Assembly: GCF_026745355.1 (NCBI RefSeq)
Contig: NC_079209.1
Coordinates: 6,329,507 to 6,393,506 of the forward strand
Direction: 5' to 3'
DNA length: 64,000 bases
Origin: Beta vulgaris subsp. vulgaris
Taxonomy: Eukaryota > Streptophyta > Magnoliopsida > Caryophyllales > Amaranthaceae
Part shown: one piece after another, positions 35,915-49,000 of the stretch
Numbering within the stretch: position 1 is the first letter of the stretch
How the letters are laid out: every line of letters begins with the position of its first letter
Notes under the pieces: generated by a model
The model's input: only the letters and a program-made list of their open reading frames with translations
Told to the model about the DNA's origin: nothing
Databases searched by the model: none
Position numbers and translations under genes: made by a program

Positions 35915-35986
35915 GTCGCAAAACCCCTCCCTATCCCGTGCAAGACCACAACCTCACCCCTGCCAAATCTGCATTGTTGCAACTCC
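35913..35986. repeat. Right copy of the 75-bp direct repeat flanking the gypsy element
   Basis: CAGTCGCAAAACCC through CCCGTGCAAGACCAC to GTTGCAACTCC follows the right LTR and then continues into unique sequence (CGAGCTACTC...). See the matching copy at 27608-27680. Confidence 0.75.
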
Positions 35987-37000
35987 CGAGCTACTCTCTC
36001 TTCCCAAATATGTTCGTTCGTCGGACGGTCAAATAAGTCGTGGGAAAAAACAATGAAATTAAGGCACAAGAATGTGATCCAATTAAAGAGTAGTGCAAAT
36101 AAGTTGAAAAGAAGAATTGGGGATTCAACTGATAATTCTCTGTACATCAATGAATATTCTAGGAAGGCTAGGAAAAAGGAGAAAAAAACAAGTATATCTT
36201 CTAAAAATTCAATTGATGTTGAGACTTACTCGTTGTAAGTGATGGTCGAATACAAGGTGATAAACACTGCTAAAATTTTGTAAATTAGAAGTTGTGTCTG
36301 CCTCTCTAATTTTGAGTAGCATACAATTGTATGTATACATGTTCTCTGGTTGTTTTGTTGGTGAACTAATACATTTAGCTGTCTTTTTGCTATTCAAGCT
36401 CTTATTATTTTGGCAATTGTCATCAAATAGTGATTGTACTTGCTTGATTCTTCAACCATCTTTCGGAGCTAGTAATTCATCATATAGTGGTTTGTTTACC
36501 GAGGTGATAGTGTTGTAGCGATAGGAGGTGGAGGTTGGTGAAGGGTGGTTGCAGTGTGTAGGGGGTGCGATTTGGTAAGGAGGTGGTAGCCGGGGAGGAA
36601 GGGAGAAACAAAGGAGAAAGATTAGAGAAAGAAAGAGAAAAATGAAAAAAAATTAGCATTTCACCTTATAAGCATTCTCGATGTTTAAAATGAACGAACC
36701 GTGCTAAAAGTTTGGATTATTAAAAAATGATCAAAAGGTGAAATTATTTTAGCCCTGAAAGTCGAATTATTATACATTTTAGGACATTATTGTCAATTAA
36801 AAATTTGGTATTTGGCATGGCACTACTGCATTTAGCAACTCCCAAAAGTTGTTGCCACGGTTTGAAGGATACAGCATTGCTGAATTTTCATCCATTATTT
36901 GCACTTTGCAGACCATAACATGAGAAATTAATCAATATACAAACATAAACATACATGACTTGCATTTTTTGACCGTTGAATTGAATTTTTCTAATTCAGC
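35987..37000. other. Region between the gypsy element and the CCC gene
   Basis: No supported gene. A 61-codon Lys-rich frame (36053-36238) has no recognisable motif. The stretch 36660-36800 on the minus strand resembles 27290-27400 on the plus strand (both contain AATAATCCAAMCTTT and a GTTCGYTCA phrase). The gypsy insertion may therefore sit inside an older element with inverted ends. Promoter elements of the CCC gene must lie near the right end but are not identifiable by eye. Confidence 0.4.
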
Positions 37001-37207
37001 GATATTTCTTCTCGATCTTCATTTTGGTCTCTTTTACGGAAGGATCTTTTCTTCGATTTCAAGTTTTGATTTTGATAGGGTCAAAATTGCTCAAAGGTAA
37101 GAATTTTCTTCATCTATATACATGATTTAATCACATTTCTTCTTTTAATTTTGATGATTTCATATTTCAATTTGAGCAATATTTCATACTGATTGTTTTT
37201 GCCCTAG

Positions 37208-37282
37208 ATCTACGATCGATCTTGAAGGAACACGAATTACTCAGCTAATCTGAAAAAGGGTTCTTCAATTCCTTGATTTGAG
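37208..37282 (+). other. Probable 5' UTR exon of the CCC gene
   Basis: The segment follows a CTAG acceptor and ends GATTTGAG before GTAATTT, and contains no ATG. An earlier leader exon probably ends at 37096 (CTCAAAG before GTAAGAA). The next acceptor, TTTTTGCAG (ending 37409), opens the first coding exon four bases before ATG 37414. This pattern of spliced leader exons supports the chosen start. Confidence 0.55.
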
Positions 37283-37413
37283 GTAATTTCATCTCTTCTA
37301 TCTGTTTTTGTTTCAATTGTATGATTCAATTTCTTTTGATTTTGCACTATTTATATGATTGACATTTCAATAATTCGTAATTCTAGTTCATTTTTTGGTG
37401 TTTTTGCAGCAAA

Positions 37414-40400
37414 ATGCATGTGAGCACTGAGGAAGACATGAAAGCAGATGGGAGTGAAAGCTCATCAGCTTCACACGCTGATGTAAATGGCATCCATAGG
37501 GAATCAAAATTGGAATTATTTGGTTTTGATTCTCTTGTGAACATTTTAGGTCTCCGAAGGTACAATCAATGTGTCTTCCTTTGTTATCTTTTTAAGTTTA
37601 TTTTCTGGAATGAAATCTTCCTGTCTCTCTATTTGCATTATACCTGTAAAATAATTTGCCTTTTTTGACACTATGTGGAAGGAGATAAGAAAATGAGGCT
37701 ATTGCATTATACTTATCAGAGTGCGATCCGCTTTTTGAGTTTGTGGTTGAAGTTGAACAGCCCATTTGTCCGACTATTAAACAGAGTTCTTTACCCTAGG
37801 TTGACATAAAAATTGGAAGTAGGGGGGTCGCCATGGTATGGTTTGATCTTTAAACTGTATTGTATTCAGTTTGGTTTTGCTTACCATATGAAAAATGTGG
37901 TTTAGATTATTTTTAATGAACTAAAGTTGTTCCAGTTTGGTTTCCGAAATATATACAACCAACCAAACTACAATTGGCTAACTGATTTTTAAGAATCAGT
38001 ATAATTTCTTAAATGTTTACATATATCCATAGATTTTCCGTTAACAAGAAATAGATCTTGTTTTGTATGTGTCCTTACTAGCGTCCTGGTTATTTCTTGA
38101 TGACAATTTTCAAGCAGTGATTATTATGGCTCATAAGTTTGCATGCCATCGTCCTTTAAGAGTGATTCTATCCTCTCTTCTTACTGAACTGTAGAGTACA
38201 TTAAGCAGTTCCCTGGCTTTGGGTTTAAGGTTGCAGTGTTCAACATATTTCTATTATACCTTGATCCTGCTGAGAACCCATGAATTATCTCGTAGCTCTA
38301 ATTTGGGTTTTGTAGTTCGCATTTGAGATTTTTGTCGGTGGCCGTCTAATGTTGTTTGTTTGAGGTACTATAGTGTCAGAAAAGTTAGTATGGCCTCTGG
38401 ACTGATTTGTATTTGAAGTATATGTACTATATTCCTTGTTTGTCAAACAGAAAAGATGGTTATTACTAATTTAACTGTTTTATGCACTGTAGTTTCTAGT
38501 GCCTTCTCGTATTGTTTGATTTGTGACACTGCAAACACTCTTATTTGGAGGAATTTCAATTTATTTTCTTCAATGGATATTCAAGTTACTGTTGCTACTG
38601 GATTATAAAGGATTTTGTGTCACGTGCATTTACGTCTAGCTAATTGATGACAATGGAGTACTTTGGGTTCTACGGAGTAGGGATCACCCGATCTTTTGTG
38701 TAGTCATTTGCAAAACGTTTCTTTTGGGACAGCCTGATCTTCTGATATGCTGTACAATCCCTTTCTTTCTTCCATGATCCTGAGAAGATATTATTTCTGC
38801 CTCTTCATCTAAGGGGTTGATGGATCTGGGATGCAATTTCGTGGTCTTCAGTGGACAGACGATGTTATGTGACTCTAGATTTGTGAATATAGGCATGCTG
38901 GGTGTTTAAGATGCCTGTGTGGTAACATTTGTTGGCTTTCTGTAGCTTTTGAGAACCTCAAGATAATAAAATGGGGAATAATTTCCTTTCAGACGTTATT
39001 GTGTTACTAAGTTTTATGTTATCATGGACCTGTTATAGTGTTGCTAAGCTAGAGCGACTGGGTTAGTAGAATAGCTGAAATTTGGATTATTTCCAGTAGT
39101 CAGTAATATGTAGATTATTGAGGGCTGGGAATTTTGAACTATGTTAGATTTAGCCTGGCCACAAAATGTTCCGTTATGAACTTCAATCATGAAATATAAG
39201 AGGGTTAGATGAAGATGTTCTGCTAAAAACTGTAGTATTGTAGAATATCATGTGGGTTTTTGGTTTTGAGTGTTACTGAGGTCTGTTGTGATGAATGAAA
39301 TTAGATGAGGTTGCGAGTTATGTAGGTTTTCCAGGGCACAAATATGCGATCATGAAATATAAGAGGAGGGTTAGATGAAGATATTCTGCTAAAAACTGTC
39401 GTATTGTAGAATATCATGTGGGTTTTTGGTTTTGAGTGTTACTGAGGTGAATTGTGATGAATGAAATTAGATGAGGTTATGAGTTATGTAGGTTTTCCAG
39501 GGCACAAATATGCGTTTTGAGAGTTCAGTACATGCACTCTCTATCTCCTTTTTTTCTTTGGAGGAGAATTAGTAATTTGCCTGTATTGGGACTCTGGGAG
39601 GCAGGAATAGGGATCATAATCACCTAAATGTTAGCGTGATGAGCTTGTTTTCCCAGAACAAGCAATAATAACAGAGAGAAACTTATTGGCCCTTGACTGA
39701 GTTACGAACATTTCAGGACTCAATAATTATACAATCTTGGAGTTTTATGCACTCATTAGCAATCAATAAATTTGATGGCAAAGACATGCAACCCGGTTTA
39801 TCTGGACATACTTGAGTTTTTGTATTGAGTAGAAAATTAAACGGCCCCTCCTCCCCTCCCGATGGAAAAGGACATAAGGAGGCAAAATGATCAATATTTC
39901 AGCCTTTCGCAGCTGTCATCATCCATTTTCTATGTACTGGCCGTTTTGTGCGGCTCGTTCTTTTTTTTTTTTTTAGCGCCAGTGAAGTGCGAAGGATGCA
40001 TTTGCATTACTAGATTTATTTTCTTTGATAATTTCTTGATCTTATGAAACCTTGATTTATGCCCTATTTGGTTTTCAGTATGACTGGAGAGCAGGCTCAT
40101 GCCCCTTCTAGTCCTAGAGATGGGGAGGATGTTTCCATAATGCTTGAGCGCCCAAAGGTATATTGGAACTTCTTTTAGTATTTGTAATGTCACTTTTAGC
40201 TCATCTTCACTCTTATGCTTTTGCATTCCTTACAATTTGTAGTTGTTAGTTACAGAGGGAAAGGGATAAACAAGCTCAAACAACTACATGAACCAAAAGG
40301 AAAGATAGGAGGAGATATTGGCAGCCTAGATTATATTTGTTTTCCTTCAGTCCTTTCTAATGCTTTATGAACATGGAGCCTCTACACCTATTGTAATAAA

Positions 40401-43052
40401 AAGCATGCTTTTCTTGTTTATATTAAAAGAGTTATGTAAATAGAACCAAGAAACAGTGGTCAACTAAGAGGAGAAGTGAATCTCTATCACGCTAATTAGC
40501 TTAAACTTGGCATCAAAACTTCCTCAGAAGGTCCAGCTGCATGAGGCTAAAGTGAAGACGATGAACCAATTGTGTCCATTTAACCAAAACGACTCAGTAT
40601 TTCAACTTTGTATGATTCTATCATTCTTTTTCTAGCTACAAAACTCTCTCAATTGCCATGAAGGTACTCTTTAGAGGTATTGCGATCCTCATCCGAGAAT
40701 AAGATAAGTCAGGTGTTATGTGCTCAAAGATTTTGCTGCACATAGCCATATCTCTATTTGCACCATTATCAGATTGCAACAAACTCGAGAGACCAACTTT
40801 AACTGTACGCGGAAAACAATGAACAAGTCTCAGTTTCCCGCTCTCACATATTATAGGCTCATCAGTGCAACTATCTGGTCCTTTTGGCCTGTGTCTGCAG
40901 CCTGTCATTATAATTTGTTCTATATGCAGGCAAAGGAAAGTGCTGTACTTTTATCCTCAGTAGGACTGCTGTTTTCTAAGAGCCTCACACCGGGAAGTTA
41001 TCAGTATATGATGATTGATGAGTTACAGATTGGAATAAACCTTAGAATTCCTGTTATGAAGTGTTTTTTTAGGCTTTAAAAGATGCCTGTTCATTGCACT
41101 GCCAGTGAACTGTTGGTAGATGTCATTGCACAGATGAATCCCGAACTTGATGTAATCTATAATGTGATGCTTTTACTGAAATTATTCAGAAATTTGGTAG
41201 GGATTTTACCAATTAACACATTGATGAACTTTGCTTACCCTGCACTTCACCTACTGTTCCTTTGATTGTATCTTTGTCAAGACTTTTTTTGAAAAGCAAT
41301 AGTTGCTTTGATTAAATTTCCCCTCTGGTATACCTTAACTCTTACATCATGCACATTGATCAAGTTTGTTTGCCCTGTACTTGACAAGGTTTGACTTTAT
41401 GTGAATATCTAGGATTAAACCTTTGTATTGGGTAGCTATAATTTAAGTGAAATCATGTGGTTTGTAATGATAAAATTTCATTAATCTCCTCTTCTAGGAT
41501 ACTTGAAATTTCACCCTTTCCATGTGGTGGGCATGGTGGAGTCCAGCACCGTACGGACTTCTGAGCTCATAGATTCCTCATCACTGATGATGATGCATCA
41601 AGCTTTTTTTTTTTTTTTTTTTTTTTTTTTGGTTTAGGGACTTCTGAGCTCATAGATGTGCTTCCTCATTATTGTCGGGTTCCTTATATGTTATACTACT
41701 TAAAAATATGGGAGGTAATGTATCGTCACAGGCATTGACTTGGTTTGGTCGTCATAATTAGGTAGCTAAACTTTTGATTATGGACACCTTTCTCTAGTGT
41801 AGTCACTAAATAGAAGTATCTATTGTTTTTTGTGTTTGTTGAATTTTGGGCCAAAAATTATTTTGATTACAATTATCTATGTGAGTTATTGCTTATAGAG
41901 GAAAACATGATTATAGTTTGTAATACGTTTATATGTAAGAATGTTGCAGGCTACTGATGTCAAATTGGGAACCTTGATGGGTGTATTTTTGCCATGCTTG
42001 CAAAATATACTGGGGATCATATACTACATTCGGTTCACTTGGTAATATGCTTATTCCTTACTTTCATCTTGATTTTTCTTCTTTTCGGATACCTTTGTGT
42101 AGTAATATCATTCTGTTTTTTTTGGTTACTTTACTTGTTAGAATTTGATGTTGTGGGGTGGGGGAATGTTGATTAGAAAGCGTTTGGTTTAAATTGGATC
42201 ATGAGATTGTCATACTGCATCATGTTGGATGCAGATCAAATTTAATTTATTAGGAAAACGCGGATGATGCTTATGCAAGCAAGTTGACGGTAAGATGGGT
42301 TACAAAGGTCTTTCAATTGAGTTGGACAAATGGATGAGGGATAGAATTTTAAAAGACATTATCCCTGAAATTATTTAAGGCAAAGCCACTGAACTTCTAA
42401 GTTTAGGAGCCAACAGATCATCAGCTTCATTTAAATAAATAAATTTTTCTGCATAGCATATGTCCTTTGAGAGAGAACTTAAAGCATAACACTTATATTT
42501 TTTGCGGTAATCTGACGATTCTTATGAGCCTACAGACTGCAATTGCAGACTTTTATAGTTTTATGACATTGCTCATGTTCAAACTAGGAAAGCATAAATT
42601 CTGTAATACTACCTCCGTTTCTTAATACTTGCAATATATTCTTTTTTGGTATTTTTCAGATACTTGCGACATTTCTCAACTATAACACCCCTGAATTTCG
42701 AGTTGCTAATTAAATTAAATAATATCAAAATTCTACAGAAAATTCGGCAGAGCTCCGTCTGAAATATGGACGGCCTAAAATTCAATTTAGGACTCGCGTC
42801 CAAATTATGAACCTGTATGAATAATCCAGCAAACCAAGTTCTCCAAAATCCTTATCCAGCTCAAAAGTCAATACATCCATGCATATGTACCCGAAATCCA
42901 AAAGTGTTATTCCACGGTTATTGCAGGAATAACTGTTAAGGGTAACTACCTAACTAAATTAATGTTAAAGCAACAACTAAATTAAACTATTACAATCCAA
43001 ACGTGTAAAGGTTTAAGTAAATTAATATTTACAACCTTAAGTTCCAAAATGA

Positions 43053-43087
<35 letters not shown>

Positions 43088-46000
43088 GTGCAGCGAAAAT
43101 AGAACTACTATATTTCAACTAAGCTAGTGGAACTTTGCTCTCAGCCCACACCCCACTTGCAAATCTTCATGTACCTCCATATATCAGGCATGTAGTATCA
43201 GCCAAACTGGCTGAGCAAGATTTCATACTAAGAAGCCAAACATATATGCAGGTAGGATATAACAAACATATTCTACATATCATTTACTTTCAAAACATAA
43301 TACTAAATACAACTTTATAAAACCCGTTTTTCTTTCTTTGTATTTCTCTCAAAAACGTATACATTCTTTCTTTTTCTTTTTGAAACCAAATCTTTTCTTT
43401 CCTTTTCCTTTTGAAACCAAATTCTTTCTTTCCTTTTTCTTTCACAAAATATATTAATAGTCTCAAAGTTATAAATCTAGAGAATGGAACAACTTTTATT
43501 TCCATTGGGCTAGCTAGACCCTCAGGATAAAACTAAGACAAAGATTCCTAGTGTGCACACCCTACAAACGCCCAAACCATAGCAGAAGATCAGAGTCCGA
43601 GGTACTGATCAACGTACCCCCACAAACTATTCTATAAAATCGAGCCAAACCCGACAAAGTTCCATTCTTTGAGATGCCACACAGGCAATCACCACAACTT
43701 TAAAAACACAAAACTATTTGATATAATCTTTCCATAAACTTTCATTAACTTTCTATTTGTAGTTCGGAAACCAACATCTTTATCTTTGGGGGAACATCCT
43801 CCCTTACCAACCAAACTTTCTATTAATAGAGGAATATCCTCCTTTTCAAACCACTTTCAACCAAAATGAGATACATACCTCTTCAAAACTCTTCTCTAAC
43901 TACAAAAGTTTTAGTAAGAAATCTTACCTTTTGAAATACAGCAAATCATTTATGTCAAGCAGTGAATACGGCTCCTCAATGAAACCGGAATCTACAATAT
44001 AAACATATATGTACTCATTAAGTAATAATAGACTTGACTTAACTAGTTAATGAGCTTTGCTTAACTCTAGTTTTATAAATTATGAGCCTCACTTCAAATG
44101 ACATAACTAACTAATACTAACAATACTAAAATCTCTCTTAGTTTATATAAAACCAACACATAAGCTTCATAATATATATTTAGATACTTAAAAATCCATT
44201 AGGAAAAACATTCAAACTTAAAATACTCGAAAACAGATTTATTAATTTCAGCAGAAAATTAAAATGGGCATAACTTTCTCATTCGAACTTCGAATCAAGC
44301 ATTTCTTGAGCCTAACTTTTGTATTTTTGCAAAAAATGCCCGGAAACTGTTGAAAAACATGAATTACGAAACTGACCAGTGATTTCTACGAATTTCAAGT
44401 CTTGTTCATAAACTCATTATTATCATGAAACAATCTCACTCAATCAAACTACACCCAACATTCACAATCAAAAACCCTCAATTCAATTTCAATTATAAAA
44501 ACCCGAACTCATATACTTTCAGAAAACTAAAATTAAATTAAGAACTTAACTTACCCACTACTATGGAAGATTAATGGTGAAAAAAGCTTGTGAAATCGAC
44601 CCTTAAAACGCATCCCAAACCTCAAAAGCACCGAATTCCGACTTTTTTGTTAAACCTATTCCTCACGGTGCCACTTGAGATTGTTGTGTTGTAGTTGAGG
44701 CGCCGGAAAGATAGAGAGGTTGAAGGTGGTAGTGTTCTTTGTGTGATGAAGATTGTGAGAGCTTGATGGAGAGGATGAAGATGGAAGGAAACGTTATGAA
44801 CGCAAGTTTGTTTCCTTTCTTTTCTTTTCTTTTCTTATTCTTTTATTTTCCCCCTTTCCTTTTTAACATGAATACTATTCCTTTCCTTTTTCCAAATAAC
44901 TATATAGATATATAACCTTTCTTTATTAATACTTAAACTCCTCACTAAACTTAACCCACTAAATTCATAAACATTTATATTTTTATATATATATTTTTTA
45001 AAAATAAGTCCTACATAAAAATATTAAATATGAAATAATTAAAAGAAATAATTTATTTTCAGTAGAATAAATATTAATTATATTCCCAAAAACTGGGGTG
45101 TTACAATCTACCCCCCTTAAAATAAGTTTCGTCCTCGAAACTTCAAACTATTCTTAAGCTCGTGGAGAAAATCCTATCATTTTTCAAAACCTTAGCTCAT
45201 TAACTTTGTATATTAAGCCAACTATCTATTATCAAAGTACAAAGGATAATACCTATATATTATCAAACTTCCACATAAACTATCATACTAACTTTCAAGT
45301 AGAATCAAACACATACTATCAACATGCCATTAACTTTCAAGTCGAATCCAACTCTCGATACAAGTCAAACACGTCCTAAATGTTTATGAATGTAGTGGGT
45401 TAAGTTTAGTGAAGAGTTTAAGTATTAATAAAGAAAGGTTATATATCTATATAGTTATTTGGAAAAAGGAAAGGAATAGTATTCATGTTAAAAAGGAGAG
45501 GGGGAAAATAAAAGAATAAGAAAAGAAAAGAAAGGAAACAAACTTGCGTTCATAACGTTTCCTTCCATCTTCATCCTCTCCATCAAGCTCTCACAATCTT
45601 CATCACACAAAGAACACTACCACCTTCAACCTCTCTATCTTTCCGGCGCCTCAACTACAACACAACAATCTCGAACTAGCGGCAAGTGGCACCGTGAAGA
45701 ATAGGTTTAACACAAAGAACACTACCACCTTCAACCTCTCTATCTTTCCGGCGCCTCAACTACAACACAACAATCTCGAACTAGCAGCAAGTGGCACCGT
45801 GATGAATAGGTTTAACAAAAAAGTCGGATTTCGGTGCGTTTGAGGTTTGGGGTGCGTTTTAAGGGTCGATTTCACAAGCTTTCTTCACCATTAATCTTCC
45901 ATAGTAGTGGGTAAGTTAAGTTCTTAATTTAATTTTAGTTTTCTCAAAGTTTATGAAGTTAGAGTTTTTATAATTGAAATTGAATTGAGGGTTTTTGATT

Positions 46001-49000
46001 GTGAATGTTAGGTGTAGTTTGATTGAGTGAGATTGTTTCATGATAATAATGAGTTTATGAACAAGACTTGAAATTCGTAGAAATCACATGTCAGTTTCGT
46101 AATTCATGTTTTTCAACAGTTTTCGGGCATTTTTCGCAAAAATGCTATTTCACAAAAGTTGTTCATATCGAAATTCTACTCAAGTTAGGCTCAAGAAACG
46201 CTTGATTCGGAGTTCGAATGAGGAGTTATGCCCATTTTAATTTTCTGCTGAAATTAATAAATCTGGTTTCGAGTGTTTTAAGTTTGAATGTTTTTCCTAA
46301 ATGGATTTTTAAGTATCTAAATATATATTATGAAGCTTATGTGTTGGTTTTATATAAACTAAGAGAGATTTTAGTATTGTTAGTATTAGTTAGTTATGTC
46401 ATTTGAAGTGGGTCTCATAATTTATAAAACTAGAGTTAAGCAAAGCTCATTGATTAGTTAAGCCAAGTCTATTATTACTTGATGAGTACATATATGTTTA
46501 TATTGTAGATTCCGGTTTCATTGAGGAGTCGTATTGACTGCTTGAGATAGTTGATATGCTGTATTTCAAAAGGTAAAATTTCTTACTAAAACTTTTGTAG
46601 TTAGAGAAGAGTTTTGAAGAGGTATGTATCTCATTTTGGTTGAAAGTGGTTTGAAAAGGAGGATGTTCCTCCATTAATAGAAAGTTTGGTTGGTAAGGGA
46701 GGATGTTTCCCCAAAGATAAAGATGTTGGTTTCCGAACCACAAATAGAAAGTTAAAGGAAAGTTTATGGAAAGATTATATCAAATAGTTTTGTGTTTTTA
46801 AAGTTGTGGGGATTGCTTGTGTGACATCTCAAAGAATGGAACTTTGTCGGGTATGGCTCGATTTTATAGAATAGTTTGTGGGGGTTATGTACAAAAAGAA
46901 AAGTCGTACTATATTATTACCACATTGGAGATGTTTCACTCTCTCTCCTTTTCCTTGGTTCTTGTGCTATTTTCATATGTTGCAAGTATTAAGAAAGGTA
47001 GATAACAGGGGTTGTAGTAGTATTAGTAGCAGGAGGAGCAGCAGAAACAGTAGCTGTAGCAGATGAACAAGCGACAAGGATTTGGAATTCCTTGCTGCTA
47101 TTTAGAGTTTGAGTAACCTACACTAGGGAGTCATTTTGGTGATTGCGACTAAAGAATAGAGATGGCAATTCAATTCGAATCCAACTTGATTTGAATATTA
47201 AATCTGACCCAAATCCGAGGATCAAATAAGAAAAATGAGATCCAAATAGTATTGCATTTGTATCTGCAGAGTGCAGACCCACCAGCAGATCAAGGTATGA
47301 ATTTGTGGCTGAATTGCACCCGAGCTACTCAGTTGTGTCGGGATTTCAAATTGGTGACGGTGACGTAATATCAATCAATGTGCCGGGTGTTTCAATTCCT
47401 CAGCTTCTTGGGCGTATTTCCCAATACGTATTAGGTTGCGCTCAATGTATATGCTATATAACTTCAACAATCACATGTTTACTGGATTGTATCCTTGATC
47501 CTTCTCTCTGAACTATTTCGTCTGCTATCTCATATTGGTTTGTGAGTTTTATCGCCTACCTGCTCTCCTGTTAGATGCCTAAATAATGGCAAAAAAAATG
47601 TGGTGAGCGAGAGAATTTATAACAGCTGATAGCCTGATAGCTGTTGTTTTTTTCAAAATAATTTTTGGGGATGAGAGAGAGAGAGAGGGGAGAGGAGAGA
47701 GAATTGAATATAGTGAGAGAGTGTGGAGAAAGCATTCCAACTTTTAATTTAGGCTTTAGATGGTGGGGTGTTGTTTTTTGAAATTATAGTATGTTGTGCT
47801 AATGGTGTTAGGCGGATTTATTTCCCCTACTTTTTTTAATTAAGTTTCTTCCAAGTTTCACCCAGCTTCACACCCTAGCTTATGATGGAAATTGGAAGTG
47901 TTACTTTCCGCTTATGTTCCTATAAGAAAATCTTATGCGTGTAAATATGAAGCTATGATGCTAAGGTCATGTAAGTTTTATCAAGTGTAAAATTTACGTG
48001 GCATAAATATAGTTTTAGGACTCACGTCTTATTTTGTTGGTGCAACCAAACAAGTATAGAAACATATACTCCCCCTATCCTATAAATTTTCTTCATTCCT
48101 TTGTGGTCAGTCCACAAGTGAAATTCTTATTACCTTAAATGGAACTTTATTCCCACCAGACCCTTGTGATGTAGGCCCCCCAATAACTCCTCTTTTTCCC
48201 ACTCTCTTTCTATATCCCATGTGATGTGGGATGGGACCCCACTCTAACTCCTTACTATTATGCTATTTATCAAAGAGCCTATATCCCTTCAAAGATTTAT
48301 CAAAATCCGTGCCCTTGTTGAATAGTTTATATGATGACAAAGGGAGTATAGATACTGTAAACCACAACCTGGTTTGTGACTACCGTTTCCACGACCCCAT
48401 CACCACGATTGTGACCTCAAATCCTCAACATGAACTTTTTTTCTTTTTGCACAAGCAACTCCACAGTGGAGAAAATGTCTTCACAATCTTATAGTCTTCT
48501 TTTGTTGCAGTGCTGATTAACTCTACAGGATGCTTGTTGACTTGTTGCCTATCTGTATCTTTTGTAGGGGGATCTCATAATACTTATGTTGACAACCCGT
48601 TTAAATATTGCATCTTTTTAGTTCATGGTTGATAAAATCTCAAAAGTTACATGAGTAGTTTCTTGGGTGTTCAGTCTTTTCTTTAAAAAATCTAATTTAA
48701 TTGAATGATTCGATTGCTATTTTTTCCAAGTTACTAAAAATAGTTATGCTGTATCCTTCTCCAGTTCGGTTGCTTTTAATAATATTAGCCAATTTTCTTT
48801 TTGCTTAATGTTTTGCAAATTACAGGATTGTTGGTATGGCAGGCATAGGTGAGTCCTTATTTCTCGTGTCATTCTGCTGCATGTGCACGTTCTTGACAGC
48901 GGTGTCATTAAGTGCAATTGCGACAAATGGTGCAATGAAGGTAAATTCAGCACTTTCTACTCTAAAAAGTGTGTACTTGTTTGATTGCAAAGGCCAAAGA

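Larger units (their letters stand above)
42681..45105 (-). mobile_element. LTR (minus orientation) with adjoining polypurine tract, CCC intron 3
   Basis: On the minus strand it starts TGTAACACCCCAG (45105) and ends GGGGTGTTATA (42681), about 2.42 kb. Directly before it, on the same strand, is AAGGGGGGTAGAT, the classic polypurine tract preceding a 3' LTR in Ty3/gypsy elements, and a short internal remnant (to about 45376). A CT-rich tract (44810-44860) and an intron-like GTAAGTTAAG downstream of it suggest the LTR's transcribed leader. No gag-pol is present. The open frame at 43290-43505 is a low-complexity artefact. Confidence 0.75.
42609..47001. mobile_element. Stowaway MITE split by LTR sequence, CCC intron 3
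   Basis: The left end CTACCTCCGTTTCTTAATAC (from 42609) finds its inverted partner only at 46983-47001 (GCAAGTATTAAGAAAGGTAG). Remaining MITE sequence lies at 42609-42680 and about 46890-47001. The retroelement block in between therefore inserted into the Stowaway, which in turn lies in intron 3 of the CCC gene. Confidence 0.6.

Noticed and set aside
36053..36238. 61-codon Lys/Arg-rich frame
   Set aside because: Could be a last exon of a lost gene, but no upstream exon or family match is visible.
43290..43505. 71-codon frame rich in Lys/Phe on the minus strand
   Set aside because: Lies in a CTTTCTTTT low-complexity tract within the LTR.
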